Shown: positions 12,801 through 25,017 of the stretch, piece by piece
Layout: each line of letters begins with the position of its first letter
How positions within the stretch are numbered: position 1 is the stretch's first letter
Position numbers and translations under genes: made by a program
Notes under the pieces: generated by a model
Databases searched by the model: none
The model's input: the letters and a program-made list of their open reading frames with translations, nothing else
Told to the model about the DNA's origin: nothing
DNA from: Pteria penguin
Lineage: Eukaryota; Mollusca; Bivalvia; Pterioida; Pteriidae
Length of the DNA: 64,000 nucleotides
Assembly: GCA_035048485.1 (NCBI GenBank)
Contig: CM068580.1
Location: forward strand, 42,149,585 to 42,213,584
Direction of reading: 5' to 3'

Positions 12801-15800
12801 ATATATAGCGAGTTCTGGCTCAGCGGTCCAGTTCACTCGGGAGCAATATTCCACAGAGATGAGAGATTCTATAAATAGCGAGTTCTGGCTCAGCGGTCCA
12901 GTTCACTCGGGAGCAATATTCCACAGAGATGAGAGGCTGGCTCAGCGGTCCAGTTCACTCGGGAGCAATATTCCACAGAGATGAGAGGCTCCACATATAG
13001 CGAATTCTGGCTCAGCGTTTTAGCTCACTCGGGAGCAATATTCGACAGAGATGAAAGGCTCTATTATATAGTGAGCTGACACCGCGTTCTTGCTTACTGT
13101 GAGACAATACTCGACAAAAATCTGAGGCTCTATGTATAGCGAGTTTTGTCTCAGCGGTCTAGCTCACTCGGAACCAATATTCGACAGAGATGAGAGGCTC
13201 TCTACATTGTGAGTTTTGGCTCAGCGGTCTAGCTCACTCGGAACCAATAGTCAACAGAGAGGAGGGGCTCTATATTTAGTAAGTTCTTGCCAAGCAGCCC
13301 TCACTGCTTCGGGTGGGTCCGTTGCAAAGGTCAAAATTTGTATGCCCGCATCAGGCAGATGCCGTCACCATATACGTGAAATATTCGTAAACAAAAATCA
13401 ATCAATCAAGCTGTCTATCTATCTCGAAAGCAATATTCGAAAGTGAAGAGAGGCTGTATACATGATGAGTTTTGTCTCAGCGGTCTAGCTCACTCGGAAG
13501 CAATATTCGACACAGATGAGAGGCACTCTACATTTTGAGTTTTGGCTCAGCGGTCTAGCTCACTCGGAAGCAATATTCGACAGAGATGAGAAGCACTATA
13601 CATTGTGAGTTTTGGCTCAGCGGTCTAGCTCATACGGAAGCAAAGTTCGACAGAAATGAGAAGCACTATACATTGTGAGTTTTGGCTCAGCGGTCTAGCT
13701 CACTCGGAAGCAAAGTTCGACAGAAATGAGAAGCACTATACATTGTGAGTTTTGGCTCAGCGGTCTAGCTCACTCGGAAGCAAAGTTCGACAGAGATGAG
13801 AGGCTTTGTACATTGTGAGTTTTGGCTCAGCGGTCTGGCTCATTCGGAAGCAATATTCGACAGAAATGAGAAGCACTATACATTGTGAGTTTTGGCTCAG
13901 CGTTCTAGCTCACTCGGAAGCAAAGTTCGACAGAGATGAGAGGCTTTGTACATTGTGAGTTTTGGCTCAGCGGTCTGGCTCACTCGGAAGCAATATTCGA
14001 CAGAGATGAGAAGCACTATACATTGTGAGTTTTGGCTCAGCGGTCTAGCTCACTCGGAAGCAAAGTTCGACAGAGATGAGAGGCTCTGTACATTGTGAGT
14101 TTTGGCTCAGCGGTCTAGCTCACTCGGAAGCAAAGTTCGACAGAGATGAGAAGCACTATACATTGTGAGTTTTGCCTCAGCGGTCTAGCTCACTCTGAAG
14201 CAAAGTTCGACAGAGATGAGAGGCTCTGTACATTGTGAGTTTTGGCTCAGCGGTCTGGCTCATTCGGAAGCAATATTCGACAGAAATGAGAAGCACTATA
14301 CATTGTGAGTTTTGGCTCAGCGGTCTAGCTCACTCGGAAGCAAAGTTCGACAGAGATGAGAGGCTTTGTACATTGTGAGTTTTGGCTCAGCGGTCTGGCT
14401 CACTCGGAAGCAATATTCGACAGAGATGAGAAGCACTATACATTGTGAGTTTTGGCTCAGCGGTCTAGCTCACTCGGAAGCAAAGTTCGACAGAGATGAG
14501 AGGCTCTGTTCATTGTGAGTTTTGGCTCAGCGGTCTAGCTCACTCGGAAGCAAAGTTCGACAGAGATGAGAAGCACTATACATTGTGAGTTTTGCCTCAG
14601 CGGTCTAGCTCACTCGGAAGCAAAGTTCGACAGAGATGAGAGGCTCTGTACATTGTGAGTTTTGCCTCAGCGGTCTAGCTCACTCGGAAGCAAAGTTCGA
14701 CAGAGATGAGAGGCTCTGTACATTGTGAGTTTTGGCTCAGCGGTCTAGCTCACTCGGAAGCAAAGTTCGACAGATATGAGAGGTTCTACATATAGCAAGT
14801 TCTGGCTCAGCGGCCTAGCTCACTGGATTACGGGTAATGATTGTTTCCGGGTAGAAATAAAAACTTAACGTTAGAAAATTATCACGACCTTAGACTTCTA
14901 TGTGCTATACTAAAGGGAATGTAGAATATGAATCTCAGCGACATATACATGTATATATATATATATATATATGATATATACAGTTCATGGGGCAACTTAT
15001 CAAGCACAGCTACATAAAATTGATTTAGTGTTTGTAAATCTTTGATAAAAAATAATTCAATACTTCCACCTAATTTGTAGTGAAAGCTGAAATCATAAAA
15101 GTTCCTCACATAACTGAGACTTTCTTACCTTCCATATCTAAGAAGTGGAGTGCCACTCACTACAAACAAACATTTCTTTTTCGGTTTCAACATGGTGAAT
15201 TGAATCTTTGCGGCACTAGAAATATATCACCGACATCTGAACATCGTACGTGTTCCTTTCGCAGTCATGACAAAGAAACAGAAAATCAAACACTAAACCG
15301 TTTAAAACCTTCTTTGTAATGACAGTGCATGTTGTCATTTCTCACAATAAAGAGCAAATCTGTTCTCTATTCTATGGTTAATGTTGACTCTATATATTGT
15401 ATTTCATGTGAATTCCCTGTATTATCTAACGGTATTGTGGCGGTATCAAAACATGACCGGGATTGTTAAATATATAATGAAAAGAAAGGAACCCACTGCT
15501 AAAGTCGAAATACTTTCGACGTAATCGGCACGTTTAGGTACTTTGAAATGGGAATCAATTTGTTAACATCAAAAGAACTAATCCCTATTACATTTACATG
15601 ATAAGAGTCAATTCATAATCAAATTGCAATTTATGTACATAAACAATTTAGAAAAATCAGTGGGCTAATATTTTTGAAAAGGATTTAAAGAGGTGTCTGT
15701 AAACGCAGTGTACCGATTATGACCTGACACTTCAATGGATATTAAGTGTACAAAAATGCTCTCAAAAGAGGTGTTCTGATCACATGAAATACACGATAGT

Positions 15801-16850
15801 TTCTCTCTAACTGTTGGTTCCCCTAAATTTTATTACTATTATTTTCTATTATCATGCAATAATTAATACCAGTTCCCCATTATTATCAAACAATGCAATG
15901 ATCCATGATATCTTACCAATTTTATTCTAAGTGACTGTCTGAATTTATTTCCCAACAACATTCATTTTTACAAGAAGTTCAATTTCTGAAAACTTCTTTA
16001 AGGACGAAGCAGTGGTCGAGCAGTAACCTCCCTTTGCCATGTAACTCAAATCTGAACGATATGATTACTCTCCAATCAACATTATAGTGTATTTCTTATG
16101 TTAAACGACATTCTGTACAGTTGTATGTATGTATGCTCATTCGTGTGTTTGGTTGAAGTTCCTCTTTAAAGAATCAAATGCTCGAGAAATTAAAATGAAC
16201 GTTCTCCTTTTCAAAAATTTACTCAGTATGAGGTTTTTAAATTTTAAAAAACTTTCAAAGGATTCAACGGAAACAACACAATTTGGTGAAGTATTGGTAC
16301 AGACAGATTATAAACATCGGAAATCTATCCGGAAAAACTTACTTCTACAAAACATTATCGCAATATTTGTTTTGAAAATGATATAATTGAGACCTCGTTT
16401 GTTTTGACATGGAAGATTAAGATATCCTTGCAGACGATCTGGGTTCGATTTCCGGATTGTAACACCATGTTGATCGAAGTGGTTAGTTACCTCCTCATTC
16501 CATGTCGCGATAGGACTGAATAGCTGTTGAAAGCGGCGTAAAACACCAATCAACCAAACACCAATCAACAAACATTAATACACCAACCAACCAACCAACC
16601 AACTAAGATACCTTGGTTCCTCCTTTGTCGTCTGTTGCAATGGTTCTATCTTCTTTCGAATGACTCGTAGAAAATGACGTGATCGTCTGTTTCCATTCGC
16701 ACTAAACCGAATGTCAATTCGATTTAAACCAGCTATCGAATGATGTCGCTCTCCCATCTGAGAGAGGAATTGTGGAGTCAGGAATAAATTTTCCAAGCTG
16801 GAATATCGAGGTTGATTTTGCCACTGATATTTGGAAGGCGTCTTTGACAT
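6804..16850 (-). CDS. Candidate minus-strand gene for a small membrane protein
   Basis: Two well-formed exons on the minus strand fit together. Exon A, 16850-16612, starts MSKTPSKYQWQNQPRYSS, is basic, and ends at an AAG|GTATCT donor leaving two bases. Exon B, 7696-7519, follows a TTTGTTAG acceptor, supplies the missing base, and ends CAG|GTAAGA. Exon B encodes one long hydrophobic stretch (AAAILVVSTFCSGITAFVIL and onward, about 35 residues), either one membrane helix or a hairpin, then basic residues. A possible last exon 6830-6804 (acceptor TTTAG) would add eight residues and a stop, giving 147 aa; an ATTAAA lies just beyond on the same strand. The intron between A and B would be 8.9 kb and would contain the LINE and the 70-bp satellite. 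I do not recognise the family. The exons could belong to different genes or be missing partners. Confidence 0.35.
7025..7170 (-). mobile_element. SINE family B, copy 1 (minus)
   Basis: Read on the minus strand, this has 'gagttcgattgcgtccc' (diverged tRNA B box), then 'aagaggtcggttacctcc', 'gtcgcagtataacgg', 'ttgttgaaagcaacgtaaaac'. The same block order occurs at 16425-16605 and 59663-59823. The 5' part is degenerate. Confidence 0.65.
7960..8430. repeat. Degenerate ~37-40 bp tandem array
   Basis: Recurring phrases of the type 'atcaaactaca...gtatccac...aatacca' appear about a dozen times at irregular 35-45 bp spacing. The array is strongly diverged and non-coding. Confidence 0.5.
8590..8890 (+). 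repeat. ~147-bp tandem duplication
   Basis: Two diverged copies share 'catcagtc', 'aatgtctacaatct', 'atcaatggtatgcaagaaat' and 'caagctaaa', with anchors at about 8631 and 8776. A 'gccggacggacagac' tail follows at 8885. This layout is typical of dispersed bivalve repeats. The open frame across it is a by-product of the repeat. Confidence 0.65.
9050..9486 (+). pseudogene. LINE reverse transcriptase relic, 5' part
   Basis: Translation shows ITEREVGYA, then EYIKSKTDDVLPWYVSLF, then SSWLAGIIVPIYKNKADP and NNPVNYR. This is the palm-proximal order of non-LTR (jockey/RTE-type) reverse transcriptases, where the usual motif is P-x-SW-x3-I-x-PI-K-K-DP-x3-NYR. Frameshifts are present and it is not functional. 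The frame stops where an inverted-repeat element begins at 9487. The gene resumes at about 10956. Confidence 0.75.
9487..10955. mobile_element. 1.46-kb inverted-repeat DNA element inserted in the LINE
   Basis: The left end (9487-9523) and the right end (10911-10955) are inverted copies of about 35 bp with small indels. Both carry 'gacgac', 'tttgattcgggg' and 'gctggca'. They separate LINE residues NYR from LLSCIRKLFT, which are neighbours in intact elements of this type. No transposase is seen between the ends, only AT-rich sequence, so this is a non-autonomous element. Target-site duplication is not clear. Confidence 0.6.
10956..12210 (+). pseudogene. LINE reverse transcriptase relic, 3' part
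   Basis: In changing frames one reads LLSCIRKLFT, then QAGFRKKYSCADHV (11044-11085), RRVRQGENLSPLYF (about 11305-11350), YADNTVLMSET (11466-11498, the catalytic YADD box with the last D changed to N), NFKYLGV (about 11650) and NDLGNEFHCLFRCTDP (about 12061-12108). The last resembles the cysteine/histidine tail of such LINEs. Many stops and frameshifts show it is dead. It ends close to the start of the 70-bp satellite. Confidence 0.75.
12385..14826. repeat. 70-bp satellite array with higher-order structure
   Basis: About 33 units of 70 bp, each built around 'ttttggctcagcggtct', 'agctcactcggaagcaa' and 'ttcgacagagatgaga'. The first ten or so units are diverged. From about 13480 onward they are highly alike and alternate between variants 'aagcactata' and 'aggctctgta/aggctttgta', a 140-bp dimer. 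A 420-bp (six-unit) shift aligns rare variants: 'aggctttgta' at 13941 and 14361, 'tttgcctcag' at 14171 and 14591. A 5'-truncated SINE interrupts the array at 13297-13411. Non-coding. Confidence 0.95.
13297..13411 (+). mobile_element. SINE family A, 5'-truncated copy inside the satellite
   Basis: It holds only the 3' part of the family: 'cactgcttcgggtgggtccg', 'aatttgtatg', 'ggcagatgccgtcaccatat', 'acgtgaaat' and an 'aatcaatcaatcaa' tail. Satellite units resume directly after it. Confidence 0.85.
14827..16410. other. Intergenic or intronic, no gene recognised
   Basis: A short (TA)n tract lies at 14952-14975. Open frames of 75-85 codons at 14882-15109 (minus), 15080-15319 (plus) and 16129-16386 (plus) have no splice signals in phase and no recognisable motifs. 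If the minus-strand gene above is real, this is part of its long intron. Confidence 0.5.
16425..16605 (+). mobile_element. SINE family B, copy 2
   Basis: A B-box-like 'gggttcgatttcc' (about 16440) is followed by 'ggttagttacctcctcattc', 'catgtcgcgata', 'tgttgaaagcggcgtaaaac' and a (CCAA)n tail running to about 16603. The tail abuts the proposed donor of the minus-strand exon at 16612. Confidence 0.8.
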
Positions 16851-16877
16851 AGTGTCCGTGTAAACAATTTTCAGCAA

Positions 16878-19800
16878 ACTTTTAAATACTACTCACAAAT
16901 AATTTACAGAATTCCATCTTAAGCAATCCACCGTTAGATGTTTATTTTAATAAATGGTCAACACACGGACAACCACAATGTACACTGAATTAAGTCCGTG
17001 AGGAGTCAACCTCGTATAAATCTTGTAATCCTATGTTCCCGTGAGTCCGTACCTGTTCAAGGCATTCTGACTTCCTATTTGTTGAATTTCAAAGTAGCTT
17101 CTTGCTGCATCCAACAAAGTATCCATAAATAAATCGATTTCAAACAGAACACTTGAGCTTCAACAGTGTTTTCCTCACCTGTCACATTCCCGTCCTCGAG
17201 AAGTTAACTTCTTAACCAATGTCCAAAGTTCTCAATTGCATAATCGGTACGTATTTATATTTTACAATTCAAACGTTAATCCACTAACAGCTTAACCAAT
17301 GCACTATATGAAAAAAGACTTAATTCGGAACAATCCTTTGTTAATCCGATGTTTCAATATTGGGCACAACATAATCAATTACACTGTGCATATTGCTGGC
17401 ACAAACAGACTGAATCGAACAAATGCGGACATCCACGATAAGATCTGTAGCAATACGGAATCTCGATCAAGGACCACTACAGATATTGTAGTTCGTACCT
17501 CGAATACGACAACAACGGACTGAGGAAACTTTATACTCAAACAAGTCTTAAATGGTCATCTATATACAGCATAAATTCAATTAGCAGCGATCAAATTAAA
17601 TGTTTATCTAATTTTATCTTGCCACAACAGATTCTATTTATTTATGTTCAGCCAAAGCGTCACACCCTAGAGTCAGAAGTGATCAACGGATATCAGCCAA
17701 TTCAAACTCTCCCACTGAAATCAGGAGAATCAACATTAAAATGGAACAAGACATGGGTAAATGCTTCTGCGATCCATATAACCACCATTAAATAAGTCGC
17801 CTAGAATGGACAGTTTTAATTCATATCAATAGAAGATGAGAGAGTAGATTGATAAATAATTATATGCTAAATCCAATCAATACACAGAATGAAAGGAGAA
17901 ATGTTATCCGATGCAAAATCTTGGACAGTGCGCACTTAAATGAGAAATCTTAATTGAAAATTCAATAAAACCTTTACAAGTGATTAATTCTAAGAGACGC
18001 ACAGAGCTGTATAATGTATACATTTATATACAAAGATCGCAGCTGATTATGTTCAATGCTAATAAACCTCGTAAAGCTTTACTTCACTATCTTCATGATC
18101 ATAATTTCTATCTTGAGGTTTTTAAATCATATCTAATGTCAGTCGTACTCATCAGTTTCTTCATTGTCAGGCTTTCCATTGAGTTTATATTCAATGACAG
18201 TTTTCCGTTTTGCCTTTTGTTAAATCGATGTTGCATTTTTGGGTATTTACTCTCTCTCTCTCCTCTGCCTTTTTAGGATTTCGTTCAATGCCAGTGTAAA
18301 TTTAAGTGCATTTAGAAATGCTACTCTTCATCACCCGGATATCTTCAGTATCAGTTTTCATCTTCCGGTAATATTCAATATGCGTCTTTACCTTCCCGTT
18401 ATACTCAATTTAAATCGCCAACCTCCAATTATATTCAATATAAGTCACTGTCTTTAGATTAAATATCATGTCTTCAGATTCCCTTTATAAAATATTATTA
18501 ATGTCATTTTCTTCATGGGTTATTCTATTTTGTGACACATTTAAAACATTTTAAAGAATATTCAATGGGGTTCGCCAGCTACACGTGTCCGCTTTGAGTT
18601 TACATAATGCCCATTTCTTTAATGAGAAGATGTCCGAAGCATCCCTAATGTATTATGGGGTTTCATCGTAAGTGATAATGCAAATTTTTGGTCATATATT
18701 AGTAATGTCATTGTAAATATGAATATCAGCATTTAAATTCACTTGAGAAGCGTTTATAGATTGAAATATTCGGAATTATTTTCTCACTTTAGGCGAGAAT
18801 CATAGTAATACAAAAGATCAAAAATAAGATTTTCCTTAGAGACCGAAGATAAATCTCCATTTTGCTCGTTTGTTTTCTTATTGTCAAACGCCGCATTATG
18901 ATTATTTCTTTTAGGTGGCATCTGCCTGGTGCAGGACCTCATGATTTTTACCTATGTAACAGATACCCCCATAAGTAGTGAATGATCTCCTATGTGCTAA
19001 CGTAGTCCGCCATAAAGGGTCGTGGTTTATATATTATCTCATACCAATGACAAATAGAGAGGAAGAGGATGTTTCAAGTAATTCACCTCCGAAAAGTCCC
19101 AACGGACAGTCAGAATCGAACAAGGGCTGCCAGATCAGAAACCAAGTACAATGTACTATACAGTATCACGGGATCAAACATTCTCGCACACGAGATATGG
19201 AAATTCCACCGGAAGTGGAGTGATAGATCAGTCGGTCTGGAACATCGATCTAACACGGTATATAACTATGCACTCTATTTATTTTTTATAAACTAAGTGA
19301 GGTAACTCTTATTAATGGTAGTGTAACGTAGTATTACTCTACATGTCGACATACGAAAAAGCTTTGATTAACTCATTTCATATTTGTACGTTTGTTTACT
19401 TATGTCGCTTGGTTCCTTTGCTGATATACACACTATTATTGTTATCAAAATATCTTTCTGATATATTTTTATATATTTTTTCTAACGTAAAATTGAAACT
19501 AGGACGAAGATGTGTTTGACGTCAAACTGAGTAAACATTCGGTACTCCTCAACCTTTACCTGTACCTGCGAAAAGCGCAGTGATTTACATCGAATCAAGG
19601 AAAATGTATGCGGTGTATATTTGATGTAATATATTTAAATAATTAATTATTATATACAAAAGCTCTTGATTGTTAAACGGTGTATGGTCTTTATAAGATG
19701 CCATTCGTTTCCCTCCTTATTGTTGTATGCTATACTAAATCATATGTTGTTTATTACAACGACGAACTATTTCCACATTTCCGCCAAGTGACGTCGGAGT

Positions 19801-19990
19801 TTCTTTCTTTTCCAAAGATAAGTCCCTGAATAATTGTTATGTGCAGGCATCCTCTACGCTTTTCAGGAAAGTTAAATAAATAGAACTACAATCACAGAGA
19901 GGTTAATTTCCATTCCAGTTTTTTTTTTTACTTTTCTACTTTATTTAAAGCATAGTCTGTATACATGTTTCCTTTATGGAATTTAAAGTG
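16878..19990. other. Intergenic, no gene recognised
   Basis: AT-rich sequence without supported exons. From about 18100 to 18480 phrases such as 'tcttccggtaatattcaat' recur every 35-40 bp, a decayed tandem repeat. Open frames at 17299-17523, 17980-18276 and 18978-19296 lack motifs and splice support. Confidence 0.45.
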
Positions 19991-20110
19991 TGGTAATAAA
20001 ATTCAAGTATTATTGATGTCATCCAGTCAGTAATGGACATTATTAGGTCTATCATAATAGTTATGTACACATACACATATTGAAACATTTATATATATAT
20101 ATATATATAT

Positions 20111-20511
<401 letters not shown>

Positions 20512-20779
20512 TATGACTAGTGTTTGTTGTGTAAATTTCATTTACGCATTCAGTAAATATCAATTAATGAGGTTAGGTAGTGCAGCAAACATAACTACGT
20601 AATTTAAGTTCTCTACGTAGAATCATTAATTAATTACAATGGAAAGTAAGTAGACATAAATACTAATCATTTATAAACCTGAAATGTGTTAATGGTATAA
20701 ACTGTCAATTCAAAGAAAACATCAAAGAATATGTATTCCTGTAATGACTGTAATTATGTTATAAACCGAGTAACGAGGA

Positions 20780-22610
20780 AATGAAAATTACACCTATGAA
20801 TGATAAACAGTCAGTTATACTGATTGATTTTAAACAGTCGACTATACTTGATGGACACTGTTATAATAAGGAATGTGAATAGTCAGTTAGACACTGTCAG
20901 TTATGATGGTTATCCTGAGGGATGATAAACAGTCGGTTAGTCACTGCTAGCTTTGATGTCTATACTGAGAAATGGTAAACAGTAGTTTAGTCATCGCCAG
21001 CTATAATGGTTATTGTGGGGTTGGTGAAGAGTCGGTTAGTCGAAGTCAGCTACGATGATTATGTTAAGGAATGGTAAACAGTGGGTTAGTCACTGCCGGC
21101 TATGATGGGCATCCTGAGAAATGGTGAACAGTGGGTTGGTCACTGTCAGCTATACTGGTTATTCTGAGGAATGGTGAACAGTGGGTTGGTCACTGTCAGC
21201 TATAATGATTATTCTGAGGAATGGTGAACAGTGGGTTGGTCACTGTCAGCTATACTGGTTATTCTGAGGAATGATGAGCAGTGGGATGGTCACTGTCAGC
21301 TATAATGATTATTCTGAGGAATGGTGAACAGTGGGTTGGTCACTGTCAGCTATAATGATTATTCTGAGGAATGGTGAGCAGTGGGTTGGTCACTGTCAGC
21401 TATAATGATTATTCTGAGGAATGGTGAACAGTGGGTTGGTCACTGTCAGCTATAATGATTATTTTGAGGAATGGTGAACAGTGGGTTGGTCACTGTCAGC
21501 TATACTGGTTATTCTGAGGAATGATGAGCAGTGGGATGGTCACTGTCAGCTATAATGATTATTCTGAGGAATGGTGAACAGTGGGTTGGTCACTGTCAGC
21601 TATAATGATTATTTTGAGGAATGGTGAAAAGTGGGTTGGTCACTGTCAGCTTTAATGATTATTCTGAGGAATGGTGAACAGTGGGTTGGTCACTGTCGGC
21701 TATAATGGTTATTCTGAGGAATGGTGAGCAGTGGGTTGGTCACTGTCAGCTATAATGATTATTCTGAGGAATGGTGAACAGTGGGTTTGGTCACTGTCAT
21801 CTATAATGATTATTCCGAGAAATGGTGAACAGTGGGCTGGTCACTGTCAGCTATAATGATTGTCAGCTATAATGATTATTCTGAGGAATCTTGAAAAGTG
21901 GGTTGGTCATTGTCAGCTATAATGATTGTCAGCTATAATGATTATTCTGAGGAATCTTGAAAAGTGGGCTGGTCACTGTCAGCTATAATGATTATTCTGA
22001 GGAATGGTGAGCAGTGAGTTAGTCACTGTCAGCTATTATGGCTATACCGAAAAATGCTAAACAGTCGCTTAGTCACTGCCAGGTAAGATTGTTTTTCTGA
22101 GAAATGGTAAACAGTCTGTTAGTCAATGTCAGCTATGATGGGCATACTGAGGAATGGTAAACAGTTGATAAGTGCTAGTCAAATGTGACAATTATACTGA
22201 GGAATGTTAAATAGTCGGTAAGTAAAAGTCAGCTATGATGGTCATCCTTAGGAATGGTGAACAGTCGGATAGTCAATGTCAGCTATGATGGTCATACTGA
22301 GGAATGGTAAACAGTTGATTAGTTCTATTCAGCTATGATAGTTTTAATGAGGGATGGTAAATAGTCGTTTGGCAAAGTCACCTATGAAGGTAATACTCAG
22401 AAATAGTAAACAGTCGGTTACTCGAAGTCAACTATTATACCGAGACATAGTTAAAAGTTGGTTAATTTACAGTCAGCTATGATGGTTATCCTGAGGTATG
22501 GCAAATATTCGGCTAGTCACATTCAGCTATGATGGTTATACTGAAGAATGGTAAATAGTCGATTTCTCTCAGTCGGCTATATGATGGTTATACCGATGAA
22601 ACGGTTACTT
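20780..22610. repeat. 50-bp satellite array with 250-bp higher-order structure
   Basis: Core units of 50 bp, built on 'gaggaatggtgaacagtggg', 'ttggtcactgtcagctata' and 'atgattattct', run from about 21100 to 22010. A variant pair 'atgatgagca gtgggatggt' at 21271 recurs at 21521, a 250-bp (five-unit) shift. Near 21850-21980 a 20-bp sub-duplication ('tgtcagctataatgat') occurs twice. The flanks (20780-21090 and 22010-22610) hold strongly diverged units with 'cagtcggttagtca'. Non-coding. Confidence 0.95.
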
Positions 22611-25017
22611 ATACAGACGAAGTGTATTATTTGCCCGAGTTTACGAGTGTCAATGATGCTATTCGGTAGTGGATGATAGTGGTCAAACTCCTGAATGATT
22701 TGAAAATGATAAATAATGGTTATTTTAGCGACTAGTGCTGATTGTTACAAGAGAATAATCAACATACTCTCAGTATTGTTATTTAAGTTGCTAACGCAAC
22801 TTTAATAATGGTAATACTGTCAGTTGTGTGTGATTATTAAAATCCAGTTGGTTTTAGTGGTTTATTAAGTTGGTTGTACAGCTTGTTGGTTGTACAGCTT
22901 GTTGGTTACAAATTATTTTATGATGGTATGATGTCCATAGTCGTGATTTATAATAATTCCTCAAACAGGAGCATTGCTTTTAATTTCATTAGGTTTTCCA
23001 GTGACGTCGGTTTGAAACTCCTCCAGTGACGATTGACATGACTAAAGGGAGTGATTCGAACCTACTACCATCACCGATGGCCAATGAGGACGAATTACCT
23101 ATTCAGGTGCAGGTCATATCGCATTTCAGAAACGCCAAAATATGCCTCTACGGAGACGTTATCGTAATCATACAGAAGGGTAATTTTTCACAGTTTACAT
23201 GTCAATCAAAGACTCTTTTAGACAAAAGCAATTCACATTTTGTAAGTGGTTAGTCGAGCAAATGAAAAACCCGTTTTGACGATAAAGCATGGTGTAAATA
23301 AGGAACATTTAAAAGAGCAAGTGACATATTCAAGTGTATACTGTTTACATTTTGAAACATGAACAAATACAATATATATCAACTAATATCTCTCAGTTAA
23401 AAGCGAGGGACGTCTTTAACAACAACTGAGCATGTATTATTCTTGCGTAACAACAGATAGGTGTAGCATACGAAAGAAAGTTATTTTTCGTGGATCAATG
23501 GTGTCCAAAGGATTATCGGAATAAATACTGCCAATAAATTCAGTCAAATCTTAACATGGTGTGCTGTTTAGATAATCAACTAATCAACCTCGCAACAAAC
23601 TGATTCGCACCCCCATGACTATAACTTTATCATAAGACTCCTTCATATTTCCCCTCTCCACCCCATTCAGGTGAATTCCAAATAAAACCACTTTATACAT
23701 AAAACAAGATAAAAAATGATTCAAAATTTCAAAAGAAAAGAAAACAAAATACAACAAAAGAGAGAAAGAAAAAACTTACAAAGAAAACAATCCCACTCCA
23801 ATCAAACAAAAACAGGCACACACCCCCTTTCTTAAAAAAATAATGATAATAATTAATTTGAAAAAAAGAGAGAAAGAGAGAAAACAGAACAATCCAAACC
23901 CCCAATACAAAAAAATATCCAAGCGTAATGATTTACCTGAAAGTCAAGAATCTGCTCTAATGCTGTAACTTTATATTACACATATGATTCAATATCTTCC
24001 ATGAAATGTTATATTGCAGATCAACTTTAAAAAGAAGTTACCTTTTATTGCCCAGGGAAGAGGAGTATATTACAGTTAAGAACCAAGAGTAATCTCCGGC
24101 AAATCTTACCTGAGACAGGATGACAGATCATCGTTATCCCACATGGCCCCATGTACACATAGATCTGTCTTAAAATTTCAGATCCATAGCACCCGACAAA
24201 CTATTTCATTTTACACTCTCAAGATGTGTGGTCGATTTATTACATTGCAAGTGCTTGAATGTTGTCCAAATATACACATGTAAGTTTAAGTAGATATTGA
24301 TAAGTAGCGCTTGGTTGACTATGTTTTTAAATGTAAACCATTTCTTCATCATTCTTCATGCATTCACCGGAATTTAAACTAGATTAATCGTATATCCCAT
24401 TGAAGGGGATTAAGGATGAGTGTTGACTAGTTAATAGTAATGTAAGACGGGACGTATGGATCGTATTCAGAATTTTTAAGCAACGACATTACCTATGACT
24501 AGTTTCGTTTCAGGCCTTCACAAAGCTAAGTAATTTTGTCTACAACATCAATAGGCATGTCGCCATTACATGGCCTTCCTTGTCACTAGGATTATATTGA
24601 CGGATGCATAGAAAACTATGACGGAGTTCAACAATAAGTGTCATTTTGATTTTTATAAATGTATATCGAGAATTCTTTCATCATGTGTTGCCAAAAGATG
24701 AAATTTTACCCGTGAATTTTTGGGGTTTTAAGTTTAAACCTGTCATAGCTGCATTAACATTTCCTTGATTTTGCTTTTTTCATCAACTGATATACATATA
24801 GTGTAATATACATGTAATCATTCTGCGTTTTTTGCTTTCTTCTGCGTTGGTCCCTTTTACCATTTGGAACATGATTGTCGAACTTTAATGTTTACAAAAA
24901 TGGAAATGAATTCTTTGTTCGTGTCTCTTCCACCGCGTAAGTGGAGTTTAAAAGCCATGGAATAAGCATATACTTATCGATCGATCACATGATAAATTCA
25001 ATTTCCTTGTTTACGAC
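22611..25017. other. Intergenic upstream of annexin
   Basis: Apart from the possible exon near 23026 nothing is supported. It includes a 20-bp tandem duplication 'gttggttgtacagctt' near 22870, an A-rich stretch (23700-23930), and AT-rich DNA. No TATA box was found in the last 150 bp before the annexin start. Confidence 0.5.
22992..23179 (+). CDS. Possible coding exon, unassigned
   Basis: After a TTCATTAG acceptor (22984-22991) an open stretch contains an ATG at 23038 and encodes MTKGSDSNLLPSPMANEDEL followed by PIQVQVISHFRNAKIC. A donor AGG|GTAATT follows near 23180. The composition looks coding, but no partner exon was found. The phase (one base left over) does not match annexin exon 2, so it is not an alternative annexin start. 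It may be chance. Confidence 0.25.

Noticed and set aside
12385..14826. CRISPR-like array
   Set aside because: Units are contiguous 70-bp tandem repeats without unique spacers, in animal DNA.
22992..23179. Alternative annexin first exon
   Set aside because: Its donor leaves one base, which is out of phase with annexin exon 2 (phase 0).
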